From positions 372,001 to 436,000 of the forward strand of contig NZ_LQQC01000010.1 in the NCBI RefSeq assembly GCF_001584615.1: a stretch of 64,000 nucleotides of DNA. The letters are read 5' to 3'. The notes under the pieces were generated by a model that was not told where the DNA came from, searched no databases, and saw nothing but the letters and a program-made list of their open reading frames with translations. The first letter of the stretch is position 1; each line of letters starts with the position of its first letter. This document shows, piece after piece, positions 35,157 to 45,666 of the stretch. Position numbers and translations under genes: made by a program. Source of the stretch: Brevibacterium ravenspurgense (GTDB taxonomy: Bacteria > Actinomycetota > Actinomycetes > Actinomycetales > Brevibacteriaceae).

Positions 35157-35554
35157 CTGCTTTGTCTGCCGGCCTCAGATCGCGCTCTCCGCGCCGGGGC
35201 GTTCGTCAATAACACATGCCCGTCGCCGGGGTGTTGGCCGCACTATCGACTGTTGGGGGTCACTTGGATTCAAGTGTCATTCTTACGACAGTTGTTACCA
35301 TCAAATTCAGGTCCCTACAGGTCCATCCAGCTGACTTGCTGCCATCTGCTAGAGACGCCCGGCTAAGAGCTGATTGTGCTCAAGGTCAAGGCCCGGATCA
35401 TTATTCACTCGATATCCCGGCTTTTTGTGTGTGGGCGGCTGATGTGGTGGGCTATTGTTCCCTGCTTTTCGCCCCCAATAGGTACCCTATCCCCAAGCCG
35501 GAGCATGCGCAGGTCGGGGCTCAGATGAGGCGGCTCCGTGCGTTTCTGCCTCTA
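35157..35554. other. Gene-free decayed DNA after the qcr terminator
   Basis: Mixed-composition sequence without a convincing gene on either strand. A short plus-strand frame across 35216-35566 has no recognisable motif and ends inside the direct repeat that follows, so I treat it as chance. Confidence 0.5.
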
Positions 35555-35828
35555 TATGTGCCCTAGTCTGTAGAACCAACTGAGACCTGTGGTTTGTTTC
35601 TTGCCAGCACGGTTGTTGCATGGCTGCCTATATTCCGCGCCCCACCTGTTAGCAGCAAATCCACGCTTTAGCCGCATCGAGACTCCGTTCAGCAACAGAA
35701 ACTCCCGTTAGCAGTTGTTGCTAGGGCGAAGAATCCGGCTAAAGGGTGTCAGGTCGCCAGAAAGGGGCCGTGAATGGATGCCCAAAATATCAGCGGCCAA
35801 GTTCTCAGCGGCAGAAGCGACGCCGTAC
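35555..35828 (+). repeat. Direct repeat, copy 1 (about 265 bp)
   Basis: Aligns with 36097-36369 at roughly 90% identity by eye, with a 2-base length difference. It begins TATGTGCCCTA and ends in the first codons of a TetR-like frame (MPKISAAKFSAAEA, ATG at about 35778). The homology breaks off where the IS256-type fragment starts. Confidence 0.85.
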
Positions 35829-36094
35829 TCGGCCCCGCAGACGGTGTCGGCTTGGGGCGGAGAGGATCTGGTTGATAAACCCTTGCAGCATCTGACGCAT
35901 CAGAACCGGGGAGGCCTGTGCCAGCAGATCGTCCAGATAGGTTGTCGGGTCGATAGAATGTGGAGCAGCGTTCATCGTTACTTGCCTTTCGGTGAGATGT
36001 GGTAGTTGAGTCGAAAGGTTACTGACGGTGGCCGCCCCTATATTTCCCAGGGCCCACCATCAGAAAGCGTTACACCACACTAAGGGACGCAACC
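35821..36094 (-). mobile_element. 5' remnant of an IS256-family insertion sequence
   Basis: The minus strand from ATG 35975 reads MNAAPHSIDPTTYLDDLLAQ and goes on to MRQMLQGFINQILSA, the N-terminus of actinobacterial IS256-type transposases. A one-base insertion near 35840 shifts the frame; the next frame then gives QADTVCGAEYGV, also typical of the family. After about 50 codons the gene stops abruptly at the direct repeat, so the catalytic DDE domain is missing. Upstream of the ATG, 35996-36094 looks like an IS left end (GTGTGGTGTAACGC on the minus strand, near 36067-36080). It cannot transpose by itself. Confidence 0.75.
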
Positions 36095-36096
36095 AA

Positions 36097-36369
36097 TATG
36101 TGCCCTAATCTGTAGAACCTACTGAGACCTGTGGTTTGTCTCTTGCCGGCACGGTTGTTGCATGGCTGCAAATACCGCGGCCCACCCGTCAGCAGCAAAT
36201 CCACGCTTTAGCCGCATCGAGACACCGTTCAGCAATAGAAACTCCCATTAGAAGTTGTTGCTAAGGCAAAGAATCCGGCTAAAGGGTGTCAGGTCGCCAG
36301 AAAGGGGCCGTGAATGGATGCCCAAAATATCAGCGGGCAAGTTCTCAGCGGCTGAAGCGAACGCTGTCC
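36097..36369 (+). repeat. Direct repeat, copy 2 (about 265 bp)
   Basis: Second copy of 35555-35828, starting 542 bases further on and directly abutting the left end of the IS256 remnant. Unlike copy 1, its coding end continues into more of the TetR-like frame. Confidence 0.85.
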
Positions 36370-36560
36370 TGAATTCAGACAGACGTGAAGGCATCTTAGA
36401 GCTGACACGAGCAGCAGTGACAGTCTCGAAGACTCGAGGCGGCCTTTATGTTCGCGACGTTGTTTCCGAGGCTGTTGGTGTGCTCACTGCGCTGAGGGAT
36501 CGTCTGACAACAGTGAAGCTGCGCAATCACAAAGACCACACGTGGGAATTAAGAAGCACA
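36318..36560 (+). pseudogene. Fragment of a TetR-like regulator gene
   Basis: From ATG 36318 the frame reads MPKISAGKFSAAEANAVLNS, then RREGILELTRAAV and GGLYVRDVVSEAVGV. This resembles the N-terminal helix-turn-helix of TetR regulators (RRxxIL...GGLxVRDVxxEAGV) with extra residues and a broken recognition helix. The frame runs on into the ctaF terminator region without a ligand-binding domain. I read it as a decayed fragment; the first ~17 codons are duplicated in copy 1 of the repeat. Confidence 0.45.
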
Positions 36561-36563
36561 ACA

Positions 36564-36596
36564 AAGCGCCCCCGTGCACAATGCACGGGGGCGCTT
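36564..36596 (-). terminator. Terminator of ctaC-ctaD-ctaF
   Basis: Perfect 15-bp stem (36564-36578 with 36582-36596) and a 3-base loop, 14 bases below the ctaF stop. On the minus strand TTGTGCTTCTTAATT follows. Confidence 0.88.
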
Positions 36597-36609
36597 CAGT
36601 CAGAGTTGA

Positions 36610-37007
36610 TCAGTGCGCGTGGTTGCCGCGATCGTACTCGTATACGAGTCCGATCAGCGATACCAGGCACAGAACGCCACCGAAGGGCATGATCCACCAG
36701 CCGACTGCAACCCCGAGGAAGCAGATGCCGATGCCTGCAGCCAGGGCCAAAGGCCACCAGCTCCACGGGCTGTAGAAGCCGTACTCGTAGGATTCATCGC
36801 TGATCTCGGCAGATTCGATGTCCTGCGGGTGCTTGCCCATCTTCTTGTCCTCCAAGAAGACGAACGCACCGATCATGAGCGACATCAGACCGACAAGCAA
36901 GATAGCTGGAAAGCCGACCAGTTCCTTGAAGTCCGTCAGGTAACCGTAGACGAACGCAACAGGAATGAAGAAGAAGATTCCTGCACTGAAAATCAGGCCC
37001 GAGATCC

Positions 37008-37011
<4 letters not shown>
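36610..37011 (-). CDS. ctaF: Cytochrome c oxidase subunit IV, actinobacterial type
   Basis: 133 residues with four hydrophobic helices in two pairs ([81 protein letters not shown]). The loop [22 protein letters not shown] is typical of the family (Rv2199c type). Accessory subunit of the aa3 oxidase. The start overlaps the ctaD stop by 4 bases (ATGA). Confidence 0.92.
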
Positions 37012-38707
<1,696 letters not shown>

Positions 38708-38711
<4 letters not shown>

Positions 38712-39601
38712 TTGTCAGCACCTTCTTTCTGGTATGGGTTGGAGTACCAGTGTGTGCGGTCGAATTCTTCGCCGAGTACACCGGTGTTGCCCTGTTCACG
38801 GAGCTCGTTGGTGTAGGCCAGGTATTCGTCCTTGGACACAACCTTGACGTTGAAAAGCATTTCGGAGTGGAACTCACCGCAGAGTTCAGCACACTTGCCG
38901 AGGTATTCGCCTTCCTTGAGGGCCTTGAGGTGGAGTGTTTCCACACGGCCGGGGGTCATGTCGCGCTTCTCGAGGAACGCAGGGACCCAGAAGGAATGAA
39001 TGACATCGCGCGAACGGAGCTGGATCTCAAGATCCGTGTTCGCCGGCAGGTACAGCGTCGGTGCTTCTTCACCGGGCTTTTCAGTACCGTCCAGGTTTAC
39101 CTGAACACCTGCGTAGTGGACGTCCTGCGAGGTGTAGTTGAAGTCCCAAGCCCACTGCTTGCCGACAACCTCGATCTTCTCTTCGCCCGGCGTCTTGTCA
39201 TTCGTGGTCTCGTCGAACAGCGCCATGTTGTGGAAGAAGAAGCCGACAACAAGGATGATCGGAATGACCGTGTACATGATCTCGACGGGCATGTTGTACT
39301 GCAGCTGCACCGGCAGTCCGCGATCGTTCTTACGACGGCGGTACGCGACGATGCAGAAGAGCATCAGACCCCATGTGATGGCGCCTACGGCTAGAGCAGC
39401 AATCCAGCCTCCGGTCCACAGTGCGGTGTACGCGTCTGTGTGGGACGTCGCGCCTTTCGAAGCGGCGGGCAGATAGCCCAGCTCCGGCGCACCGTTGGAG
39501 CAGCCGGCGAGGAGGGCAGAAGAAGCCAGGGCGCCTGCGACGCCCACCTTCTTCGCCCAGGCCTTCGGAGACCTGCGTGCTGACTGATTCGGAGAATCCA
39601 C
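38708..39601 (-). CDS. ctaC: Cytochrome c oxidase subunit II, lipoprotein
   Basis: 297 residues from GTG 39601. A lipoprotein signal with lipobox LLAGC (Cys34), two transmembrane helices ([46 protein letters not shown]), then the external cupredoxin domain with the CuA ligands in [11 protein letters not shown] and [12 protein letters not shown]. It accepts electrons from QcrC in the supercomplex. First gene of the ctaC-ctaD-ctaF operon; the promoter lies within 39602-39746. Confidence 0.95.
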
Positions 39602-39746
39602 GTGCAGCCTTTCGGATACCTAACGGATGAATCCTGCGTGTTGGACGGCGCTCATAGGTGCGACCCCAACCGACGGAAGTCACCCAACTCTGACTTTGTC
39701 TTAACCACCCTACCGCTAACGGGGGTGAAATTTCATACTCACCTGC

Positions 39747-40442
39747 TCATTGCATGAGAAAATCCTGTGTGCGAAGACCGCGAAGCCGCATTTCTACGGC
39801 TTTTGCGTACTCGAGCTCAGGGATTTCCGACACGCCGAGCGATTCTAAGTGTGGCGTGGACCACTGCGCATCGATGAGCCACTGCCCTTCCTCACATCTG
39901 TCCTCCATGTGGCGAACGAGTCCGACGAGGGCCGCTTTGGAGGCATCGGTTTCCCTGTGGAACATGGACTCACCCGCAAATATGCTTCCCAGGTCAAGCC
40001 CGAACAGCCCGCCGATGAGTTCGCCATCGCGGTCCCACACATCGACGGATTTCATCCATCCTGTTCTGGCCAACTCCGTGTACACGGCTTTTATGTCGTC
40101 GGTGATCCACGCACCCGGGCGCGAGGGGTCGGCACACCCGACCAGGACGTCGTCGAACGCCTCGTTCCACGTAATGCGCATTCCCCGCATCGACTTGCGA
40201 AGGCTCTTAGAGACCTTGAGCTCGCCCGGCAGAAGCACACCGCGCGTTTTGGGCGACCACCACCCGCAGCCGTCTGAGCCCGCATCGCCGAGTTCCATCG
40301 GAAACAGTCCGGCACGATAGGCAGAAACAATTCGGCCGATCTCCAGCTGCGGTGAAACAGCTGCGAGATCGGCCGGTTGCATTCCCATTGACGAAGGTGC
40401 GTCAGTGGAAAGAATCCCCGCAGGCACACGAGCCAGCGGCAT
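39747..40442 (-). CDS. aat: Leucyl/phenylalanyl-tRNA-protein transferase
   Basis: Adds Leu or Phe to proteins with N-terminal Lys or Arg, marking them for ClpS/ClpAP-type degradation (N-degron pathway). 231 residues with AYRAGLFPMELGD, GWWSPKTRGVLLPGELKVSKSLRK, GELIGGLFGLDLGSIFAGESMFHRETDASKAAL and LIDAQWSTPHLESLG, all family hallmarks. The start at 40442 overlaps erpA by 41 bases but leaves room for the usual N-terminal lead before the DLAAV segment; ATG 40389 is the alternative. Confidence 0.9.
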   Translation of the reverse strand: MPLARVPAGILSTDAPSSMGMQPADLAAVSPQLEIGRIVSAYRAGLFPMELGDAGSDGCGWWSPKTRGVLLPGELKVSKSLRKSMRGMRITWNEAFDDVLVGCADPSRPGAWITDDIKAVYTELARTGWMKSVDVWDRDGELIGGLFGLDLGSIFAGESMFHRETDASKAALVGLVRHMEDRCEEGQWLIDAQWSTPHLESLGVSEIPELEYAKAVEMRLRGLRTQDFLMQ

Positions 40443-40749
40443 TGGGGTTGTCGATCGTAAAGCCCTGCTTTTCGATGGTGTCCGAGAAGTCGATGGTGGA
40501 TCCGTCGAGGTAGGGAACGCTCATGCGGTCGACGATGACCTCGACGCCGTCGAAATTGCGCACTGCGTCCCCGTCGAGGACGCGCTCGTCAAAGTACAGC
40601 TGATAGATCAGGCCGGAGCACCCTCCAGGCTGGACAGCAACACGCAGGCGAAGGTCGTCGCGGCCTTCCTGCTCGAGGAGGCTGCGAACTTTGTCGGCTG
40701 CCGCTGAAGAAAGATCAACTCCGTGCGACGCCTGTTCCGTAACAGTCAT
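40402..40749 (-). CDS. erpA: Iron-sulfur cluster insertion protein, ErpA/HesB type
   Basis: 115 residues. A-type carrier that delivers Fe-S clusters to apoproteins; plausible clients here are QcrA and LipA. Conserved Cys occur in QPGGCSGLIYQLYFD and the C-terminal CACGDSF (CxCG). ATG 40749 is preferred over GTG 40755, since GGAG lies 5 bases before it. M. tuberculosis has the homologue Rv2204c in the same region. Confidence 0.94.
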   Translation of the reverse strand: MTVTEQASHGVDLSSAAADKVRSLLEQEGRDDLRLRVAVQPGGCSGLIYQLYFDERVLDGDAVRNFDGVEVIVDRMSVPYLDGSTIDFSDTIEKQGFTIDNPNAAGSCACGDSFH

Positions 40750-40832
40750 ATTCACTCCAATTCATCGGCAATGCCTACGGTACGTATGGAAACGGCTGGG
40801 GCAAGCATAGTATTCCCGGCCGACAACTCGGA

Positions 40833-42224
40833 TCAGGCCCGTTCGCCAAGCCGCTTGAGCAGAAGAGCCTCGGACACAATAGCCCGCTTGAAATCAGGCA
40901 GGTAAAGACTTTCGTTGGCACTGTGGGCGCGAGTGTCGGGGTCTTCAATGCCGGTAACGAGGATCGAGGCGTTCGGGAAGACCTCGAGCAGGTCCGCAAT
41001 GAACGGGATGGAGCCGCCCAAGCCCATCTTCACCGCTTCTTCCCCGAAGCCATCGGTCAGCGCTTCGAGTGCCTTGCCGAGAACCAGGTCAGATTCGTCC
41101 GCCTGCCAGGGGCTGCCGAACTCGGATGCGCCGAACTCGATCTGCGCGCCGAAGGGCACATGTTCTTCGAGGTGCTTGCGAAGCTTGTCGAGGGCATCTT
41201 CTGGGTCCTGCCCCGGCGCCAAACGCATCGACACTTTCGCACCGGCGCGAGCGTGCAGAGTGTTCGAGGAATCAGCCACGCTCGGCATGTCCATCCCAAT
41301 GACGGTAAGTGCCGGCTGCGACCACAGACGCGAGGCGAGTGAGCCGCGCCCGATGAAGTCTGTCCCGGGCAGGACACCGGAATCGCGGCGCAGGTCTTCC
41401 TCGCTGTATTCAACAGCGGCCTCTTCAGAGGCGACGAGCCCCTCGACCGCCGGCGAACCGTCCTCGTTGTGCAGGCTGGACAGCAGGCGGATGAGGGCGA
41501 GCGGTGCATCCGGCGCCACTCCCCCGTACATGCCGGAGTGAACCGAGTGCTTCATCGTCGTAACGGTGAACTCGAGCGACGCCATGCCGCGCAGGCTCGT
41601 GGTCAGTGCGGGTTTGCCCTCCGCCCAGTTGCCGGAGTCGGCAACGATGATGACATCAGCAGCCAGCTTGTCCCGGTAGCGCTCAATGAAGTCTCGGAAG
41701 CTGGGAGAGCCGGCTTCTTCTTCACCTTCAATGAACAGAGTCACACCGACATCAAGTTCGTCCGCCAGCAATCGCAGCGCAGTCAGGTGAACCAGGATGC
41801 CAGCTTTGTCATCTGCCGAACCACGACCGTAGGCGCGGTCACCCTTCACCGTCAGCTCAAACGGTTCGGTATCCCAGTCATCGCGACTGCCAGCGGGCTG
41901 TACGTCGTGATGCGCGTACAGCAGAACCGTGGGCTGCCCTTCCGGAGCCGCACGGCGAGCCACTACCGCTGGATACCCCTCGCTGCCGTCCTGGTTGGCA
42001 CCGCGCAGGATCTCAACGTTGTCAAAGCCGACTTCTTCGGCGAGCTCAGCTGTGAGCGCCGCTGAATCAGCTACGTGCTGAGGATCGACGTTCGGCCATG
42101 CGACCGACGGCACAGCGACGAGTTTGGTGAGGTTGTCAAGGACTTCCGAGTAAACGGCGTCCAGCCGCTCGTGCAGAGCCTTGGACAGGGCAGTTCCGTG
42201 CTGTGAAGATTCAGAAATGGTCAT
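40833..42224 (-). CDS. M20 family metallodipeptidase
   Basis: 463 residues of the M20A/dipeptidase group. Metal ligands and catalytic residues: LLYAHHDVQPAG (His, Asp), YGRGSADDKAG (bridging Asp), FIEGEEEAGSPS (catalytic Glu and metal Glu), IVADSGNW (Asp) and the C-terminal AHSANE (His). The lid/dimerisation domain sits between. It probably cleaves dipeptides or acylated amino acids in the cytosol. The start is ATG 42224; divergent from the DUF3043 gene. Confidence 0.9.
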   Translation of the reverse strand: MTISESSQHGTALSKALHERLDAVYSEVLDNLTKLVAVPSVAWPNVDPQHVADSAALTAELAEEVGFDNVEILRGANQDGSEGYPAVVARRAAPEGQPTVLLYAHHDVQPAGSRDDWDTEPFELTVKGDRAYGRGSADDKAGILVHLTALRLLADELDVGVTLFIEGEEEAGSPSFRDFIERYRDKLAADVIIVADSGNWAEGKPALTTSLRGMASLEFTVTTMKHSVHSGMYGGVAPDAPLALIRLLSSLHNEDGSPAVEGLVASEEAAVEYSEEDLRRDSGVLPGTDFIGRGSLASRLWSQPALTVIGMDMPSVADSSNTLHARAGAKVSMRLAPGQDPEDALDKLRKHLEEHVPFGAQIEFGASEFGSPWQADESDLVLGKALEALTDGFGEEAVKMGLGGSIPFIADLLEVFPNASILVTGIEDPDTRAHSANESLYLPDFKRAIVSEALLLKRLGERA

Positions 42225-42310
42225 GCTCCGATACTATTAGCGCCGTACAGCCACAGGAAGCAGCGCGCACAATACACGCGCGGAAAGCATTATCAGGAGA
42301 CGAACCAGGC

Positions 42311-42874
42311 ATGTCGGACAAGCCAGAATCCAACGAGCAGCACCGGGACCCCGAGGCGAAGAAGAACCGCCCCACACCGTCCCGTCGCCAGCAGGAACAG
42401 GCTCGCCGTCGCCCTCTCGTTCCCGAAGACCGCAAAACAGCCAAGGCTGAGGCCCGCGCCGAAATGCGCCGTGAGCGCAACTACATCCGCGAACGGATGA
42501 TGGAAGGCGATGAGCGCTATCTCCCCGCCCGTGACGTCGGCCCCCAGCGCCGCTACATCCGCGACTATGTCGACGCCCGCTACTCCTTCGGCGAGCTGCT
42601 CATCCCCATTGCGCTTGTCATCCTGCTGGTGAGCCTGTTCATTCAAAACGTTCAGGTGCAGGCCTATTCGACATACGTCATCTATGTGCTTCTGGGCCTC
42701 GTCGTGCTCGATGGCTTCATCATCCACTTCACCCTGAAGAAGAAGATGTCGGACAAGTTCGGAGCCGAAAACCTGCAGCGCGGCAATACCTTCTATGCGA
42801 TTATGCGGAGCATTCAGCTGCGCATGCTTCGCACTCCCCGCGCACTCGTCGGCCGGCGCGAATACCCCAACTGA
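42311..42874 (+). CDS. DUF3043 membrane protein
   Basis: 187 residues from ATG 42311 (AGGAGA upstream at 42296). The N-terminal half is very basic and soluble (PTPSRRQQEQARRRPLVPEDRKTAKAEARAEMRRERN), then YIRDYVDARYSFGELLIPIALVILLVSLF starts two membrane helices, and a basic C-terminus follows. This is the actinobacterial DUF3043 family; function is unknown. A hairpin separates it from convergent pyrD. Confidence 0.85.
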   Translation: MSDKPESNEQHRDPEAKKNRPTPSRRQQEQARRRPLVPEDRKTAKAEARAEMRRERNYIRERMMEGDERYLPARDVGPQRRYIRDYVDARYSFGELLIPIALVILLVSLFIQNVQVQAYSTYVIYVLLGLVVLDGFIIHFTLKKKMSDKFGAENLQRGNTFYAIMRSIQLRMLRTPRALVGRREYPN

Positions 42875-42882
42875 CAACCATG

Positions 42883-42913
42883 CCGGCTGCAGCTGACCCG
42901 CAGCTGCAGCCGG
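42883..42913. terminator. Bidirectional hairpin between DUF3043 gene and pyrD
   Basis: Perfect 13-bp stem (42883-42895 with 42901-42913) and a 5-base loop, between convergent stops. Confidence 0.8.
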
Positions 42914-42917
42914 ACAT

Positions 42918-43982
42918 TCAGCGGCCGAGAATCTTCTGTGCAAGGCGCGGACCTTCGTAGATGAGGCCCGTGTACACCTGCACCAGATCTGCACCTGCCG
43001 CAATCCTGGCGAGGTAGTCAGCACGCGACTGCACTCCCCCAACAGAGATGACGGTCATGTCCTCCGCGACCCGCGAGCGGACCAAACGCAGAACTTCAAA
43101 GGACCGCGCGGCAGCCGGGGCTCCCGAGATCCCGCCTGCTTCCGCCTCGGCAAGTTCGCGATCCGCACCGGTGAGTACCGAACGGTCCAGAACGGTGTTG
43201 GTGCAGATAATCCCATCTAGGCCGACCTCCGATGCGAGATCGCAGACAGCCAGAACATCGTCATCGGCAAGGTCCGGTGCGATCTTGACCAGCACTGGAA
43301 CATGACCGAGCGTCGAACGCACATCAGATGAGTCAACCGCCCGTGTTTCTTCCAGAACCGCAGTGAGGATCGGACGAAGCGCCTCGACCGTCTGCAGATC
43401 CCGCAGTCCCGGTGTGTTGGGCGAGGAGACATTGATCACGAGGTAGTCGGCGTACTTCGCAAGACGCGACGCCGACACCCGGTAATCATCAGCCGCCTGC
43501 TCCAAGGGAACAGTTTTCGTCTTGCCGATGTTGACCCCGATGATGGGACGGCGATCTTCAGGAAGCTCAGCAATCTGCCGACGTGCACGCTGCAGATTGC
43601 GCTCCGCCTGTTCAGAACCGTCGTTGTTGAAGCCCATGCGGTTGAGAACGCCCTCCGACTGGGCCAGGCGGAACAGCCGCTTCTTCGGATTGCCGGGCTG
43701 GCCCTCAGCAGTGACAGTGCCCACCTCAATGTGGCCGAAGCCCAGCCGGGACATTGCCCGGACGCCCACGCCGTTCTTGTCGAACCCGGCGGCCAGCCCC
43801 AGACGATTGGGGAACGTCAAGCCCATGACGGTGGCCGGTTTCGGTCGCACACCGAACAGGGAGCCGATGAGATCTCCGCCCCCGGGAAGAGAATCAAGTA
43901 GGTTAAGAAGTGAGAAGCTCGCGCTGTGCGCCAGCTCCGCGTCAGAGCGGACAAGAACTGAGCGGTAGAGGGCTTTGTACAT
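42918..43982 (-). CDS. pyrD: Dihydroorotate dehydrogenase, class 2 (quinone-linked)
   Basis: 354 residues. It oxidises dihydroorotate to orotate in pyrimidine synthesis, passing electrons to menaquinone, so it feeds the respiratory chain encoded at 31-39 kb. An amphipathic N-terminal membrane-binding helix pair (class 2 hallmark), FPNRLGLAAGFDKNGVGVRAM, GHIEVGTVTAEGQPGNPKKRLFRL, INVSSPNTPGLRDLQ with the catalytic Ser, and ISVGGVQSRADYLARIAAGADLVQVYTGL for FMN. The start is ATG 43982. Confidence 0.96.
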   Translation of the reverse strand: MYKALYRSVLVRSDAELAHSASFSLLNLLDSLPGGGDLIGSLFGVRPKPATVMGLTFPNRLGLAAGFDKNGVGVRAMSRLGFGHIEVGTVTAEGQPGNPKKRLFRLAQSEGVLNRMGFNNDGSEQAERNLQRARRQIAELPEDRRPIIGVNIGKTKTVPLEQAADDYRVSASRLAKYADYLVINVSSPNTPGLRDLQTVEALRPILTAVLEETRAVDSSDVRSTLGHVPVLVKIAPDLADDDVLAVCDLASEVGLDGIICTNTVLDRSVLTGADRELAEAEAGGISGAPAAARSFEVLRLVRSRVAEDMTVISVGGVQSRADYLARIAAGADLVQVYTGLIYEGPRLAQKILGR

Positions 43983-44042
43983 AAAGCTATCTTTACCGCC
44001 TGGCACGCGCGGGAACAAATGAAAGCAGAAGAAAGGTTTCGC

Positions 44043-45536
44043 ATGACCCAGTCGATTCCATCCGCAGCAGGACGCACCGCGGCCGCGCACAAGGCCAAGG
44101 CCGATGTGCTTGTGGTCGGGCTGACCGCTGAGGGCACCGTTCTAGCAGAAGACCTCAAGCCCGCTCTCGCCAAGGACCTCGAGAAGGCCGCCGTCAGCGT
44201 CGACGCGTCCGGCCGACTCGACTCGACGGCGCGGGTGCCCGCACCCGCTGGAGTCGCGGCAGATTCTGTCGTGCTGGCCGGACTTGGGGAATTCTCGCCG
44301 GCTGACCTGACTGAACCGACCAAGGCAGATGCGGCCCTCGATGCTCTGCGCCGCGCTGCCGGTTCAGCTCTGCGCAGCATCACGAAGGCCCGTTCGGTCG
44401 CGCTCGCTCTGCCCAGCCCCGACGCCGCGGTTGCCGAAGCGATCGCAACCGGTGCCGTGCTCGGCGCCTACCGCTACGGTGCCTACCGTTCCGAAGACAA
44501 GGCGAAGACCCTTGCAGCCGGCATTGAAGTGCTCACGGCGAAATCCAACCTCAAGGCTGTTGAGCGCGGTGCCGTCATTGCACGCGGCACCTGCGGTGCA
44601 CGCGACTTCGTCAACCAGCCGCCGCTTGACCTTTACCCGGAAACGTTCGCCGCTGAGGTCGTAAGGCAGGCGAAGGCCGAAAAGATCAAGGCAACCGTTT
44701 GGGATCCAGCGAAACTCGAAGCCGAGGGCTTCGGCGGACTCATCGGAGTTGGCCGCGGTTCAAAGCGCGGACCCCGCCTGGTGAAGCTCGAGTACGCACC
44801 CCGCCGTGCTTCCAAGCACCTGGCCCTGGTCGGCAAGGGAATCACCTTCGACAGCGGCGGCATTTCCCTGAAGCCCGCTGCAAGCATGGAGGACATGAAG
44901 TCCGACATGGGAGGCGCCGCAGCCGCAGCTCAGGCCATCATCACGATCGCCCGCCTGCAGCTGCCGGTCAAGGTCACCGCCTGGCTCGCCATGGCTGAAA
45001 ACATGCCCGGTGCTGACGCACAGCGACCCAGCGACGTCATCACCATCTACGGCGGCAAGACCGTCGAGGTGACCAACACCGACGCAGAAGGCCGTCTGGT
45101 GCTGGCCGATGCCCTTGTTGCAGCAGGCAAGGAGAACCCGGACCTCATCATCGACATCGCGACCCTCACCGGCGCGCAGATCGTCGCCCTGGGCAACCGC
45201 ACCTCGGGCGTCATGGGCCGGACGAATGCCCGCAACGCAGTAGTCCTCGCCTCCGAGAAGACCGGCGAGGCCATGTGGCCGATGCCCTTCCCGGAAGAGC
45301 TTCTGAGCTACTTCGATTCGGAAACCGCTGACATCAAGAACTCCGGCAAGCGCCCCGGAGGCATGCTCAGCGCCGGCGTCTTCCTGCAGGAGTTCGTCGC
45401 TGACGAACAGGATTGGGCACACATCGACATCGCCGGACCGTCGTTCAACTCGGAATCGCCGTGGGGCTACACCCCAGCCGAAGGCACCGGCGTTCCGGTT
45501 CGCACACTCGTCCAGGTGGCCGAAAACCTCGCCTGA
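44043..45536 (+). CDS. pepA: Leucyl aminopeptidase (M17)
   Basis: 497 residues. Cytosolic hexameric di-zinc aminopeptidase. A variable N-terminal domain, then the catalytic domain with LVGKGITFDSGGISLKPA (Lys and Asp ligands), SDMGGAAAAAQAI, and NTDAEGRLVLADAL (Asp, Glu, Arg). ATG 44043 is preferred over 44019 because GAAAGG lies 7 bases before it. Mycobacterial pepB likewise precedes the E2 (sucB/dlaT) region. Confidence 0.95.
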   Translation: MTQSIPSAAGRTAAAHKAKADVLVVGLTAEGTVLAEDLKPALAKDLEKAAVSVDASGRLDSTARVPAPAGVAADSVVLAGLGEFSPADLTEPTKADAALDALRRAAGSALRSITKARSVALALPSPDAAVAEAIATGAVLGAYRYGAYRSEDKAKTLAAGIEVLTAKSNLKAVERGAVIARGTCGARDFVNQPPLDLYPETFAAEVVRQAKAEKIKATVWDPAKLEAEGFGGLIGVGRGSKRGPRLVKLEYAPRRASKHLALVGKGITFDSGGISLKPAASMEDMKSDMGGAAAAAQAIITIARLQLPVKVTAWLAMAENMPGADAQRPSDVITIYGGKTVEVTNTDAEGRLVLADALVAAGKENPDLIIDIATLTGAQIVALGNRTSGVMGRTNARNAVVLASEKTGEAMWPMPFPEELLSYFDSETADIKNSGKRPGGMLSAGVFLQEFVADEQDWAHIDIAGPSFNSESPWGYTPAEGTGVPVRTLVQVAENLA

Positions 45537-45541
45537 TCGCA

Positions 45542-45586
45542 CCCGTCCCCGGTTTGACAGTGGTCACACTGCCGAGCCGGGGCGGG
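45542..45586 (+). terminator. Imperfect hairpin after pepA
   Basis: CCCGTCCCCGG (45542-45552) pairs with CCGGGGCGGG (45577-45586), with a further CAGTG/CACTG stem inside. ACTTTAT follows. Confidence 0.55.
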
Positions 45587-45666
45587 ACTTTATCGGAATT
45601 AAGTGAAAAGATAGGACTAGCCGCCACAGCGGTCCTCAACCGACCATTTTGCTAGGAGCACATTTC

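Noticed and set aside
35216-35566. A possible 116-codon gene after the qcr terminator
   Set aside because: No motif, no ribosome binding site, odd composition, and the frame ends inside the duplicated repeat.
35555-36369. A CRISPR-like array
   Set aside because: There are only two copies, each about 265 bp long and imperfect, with an IS fragment between them.
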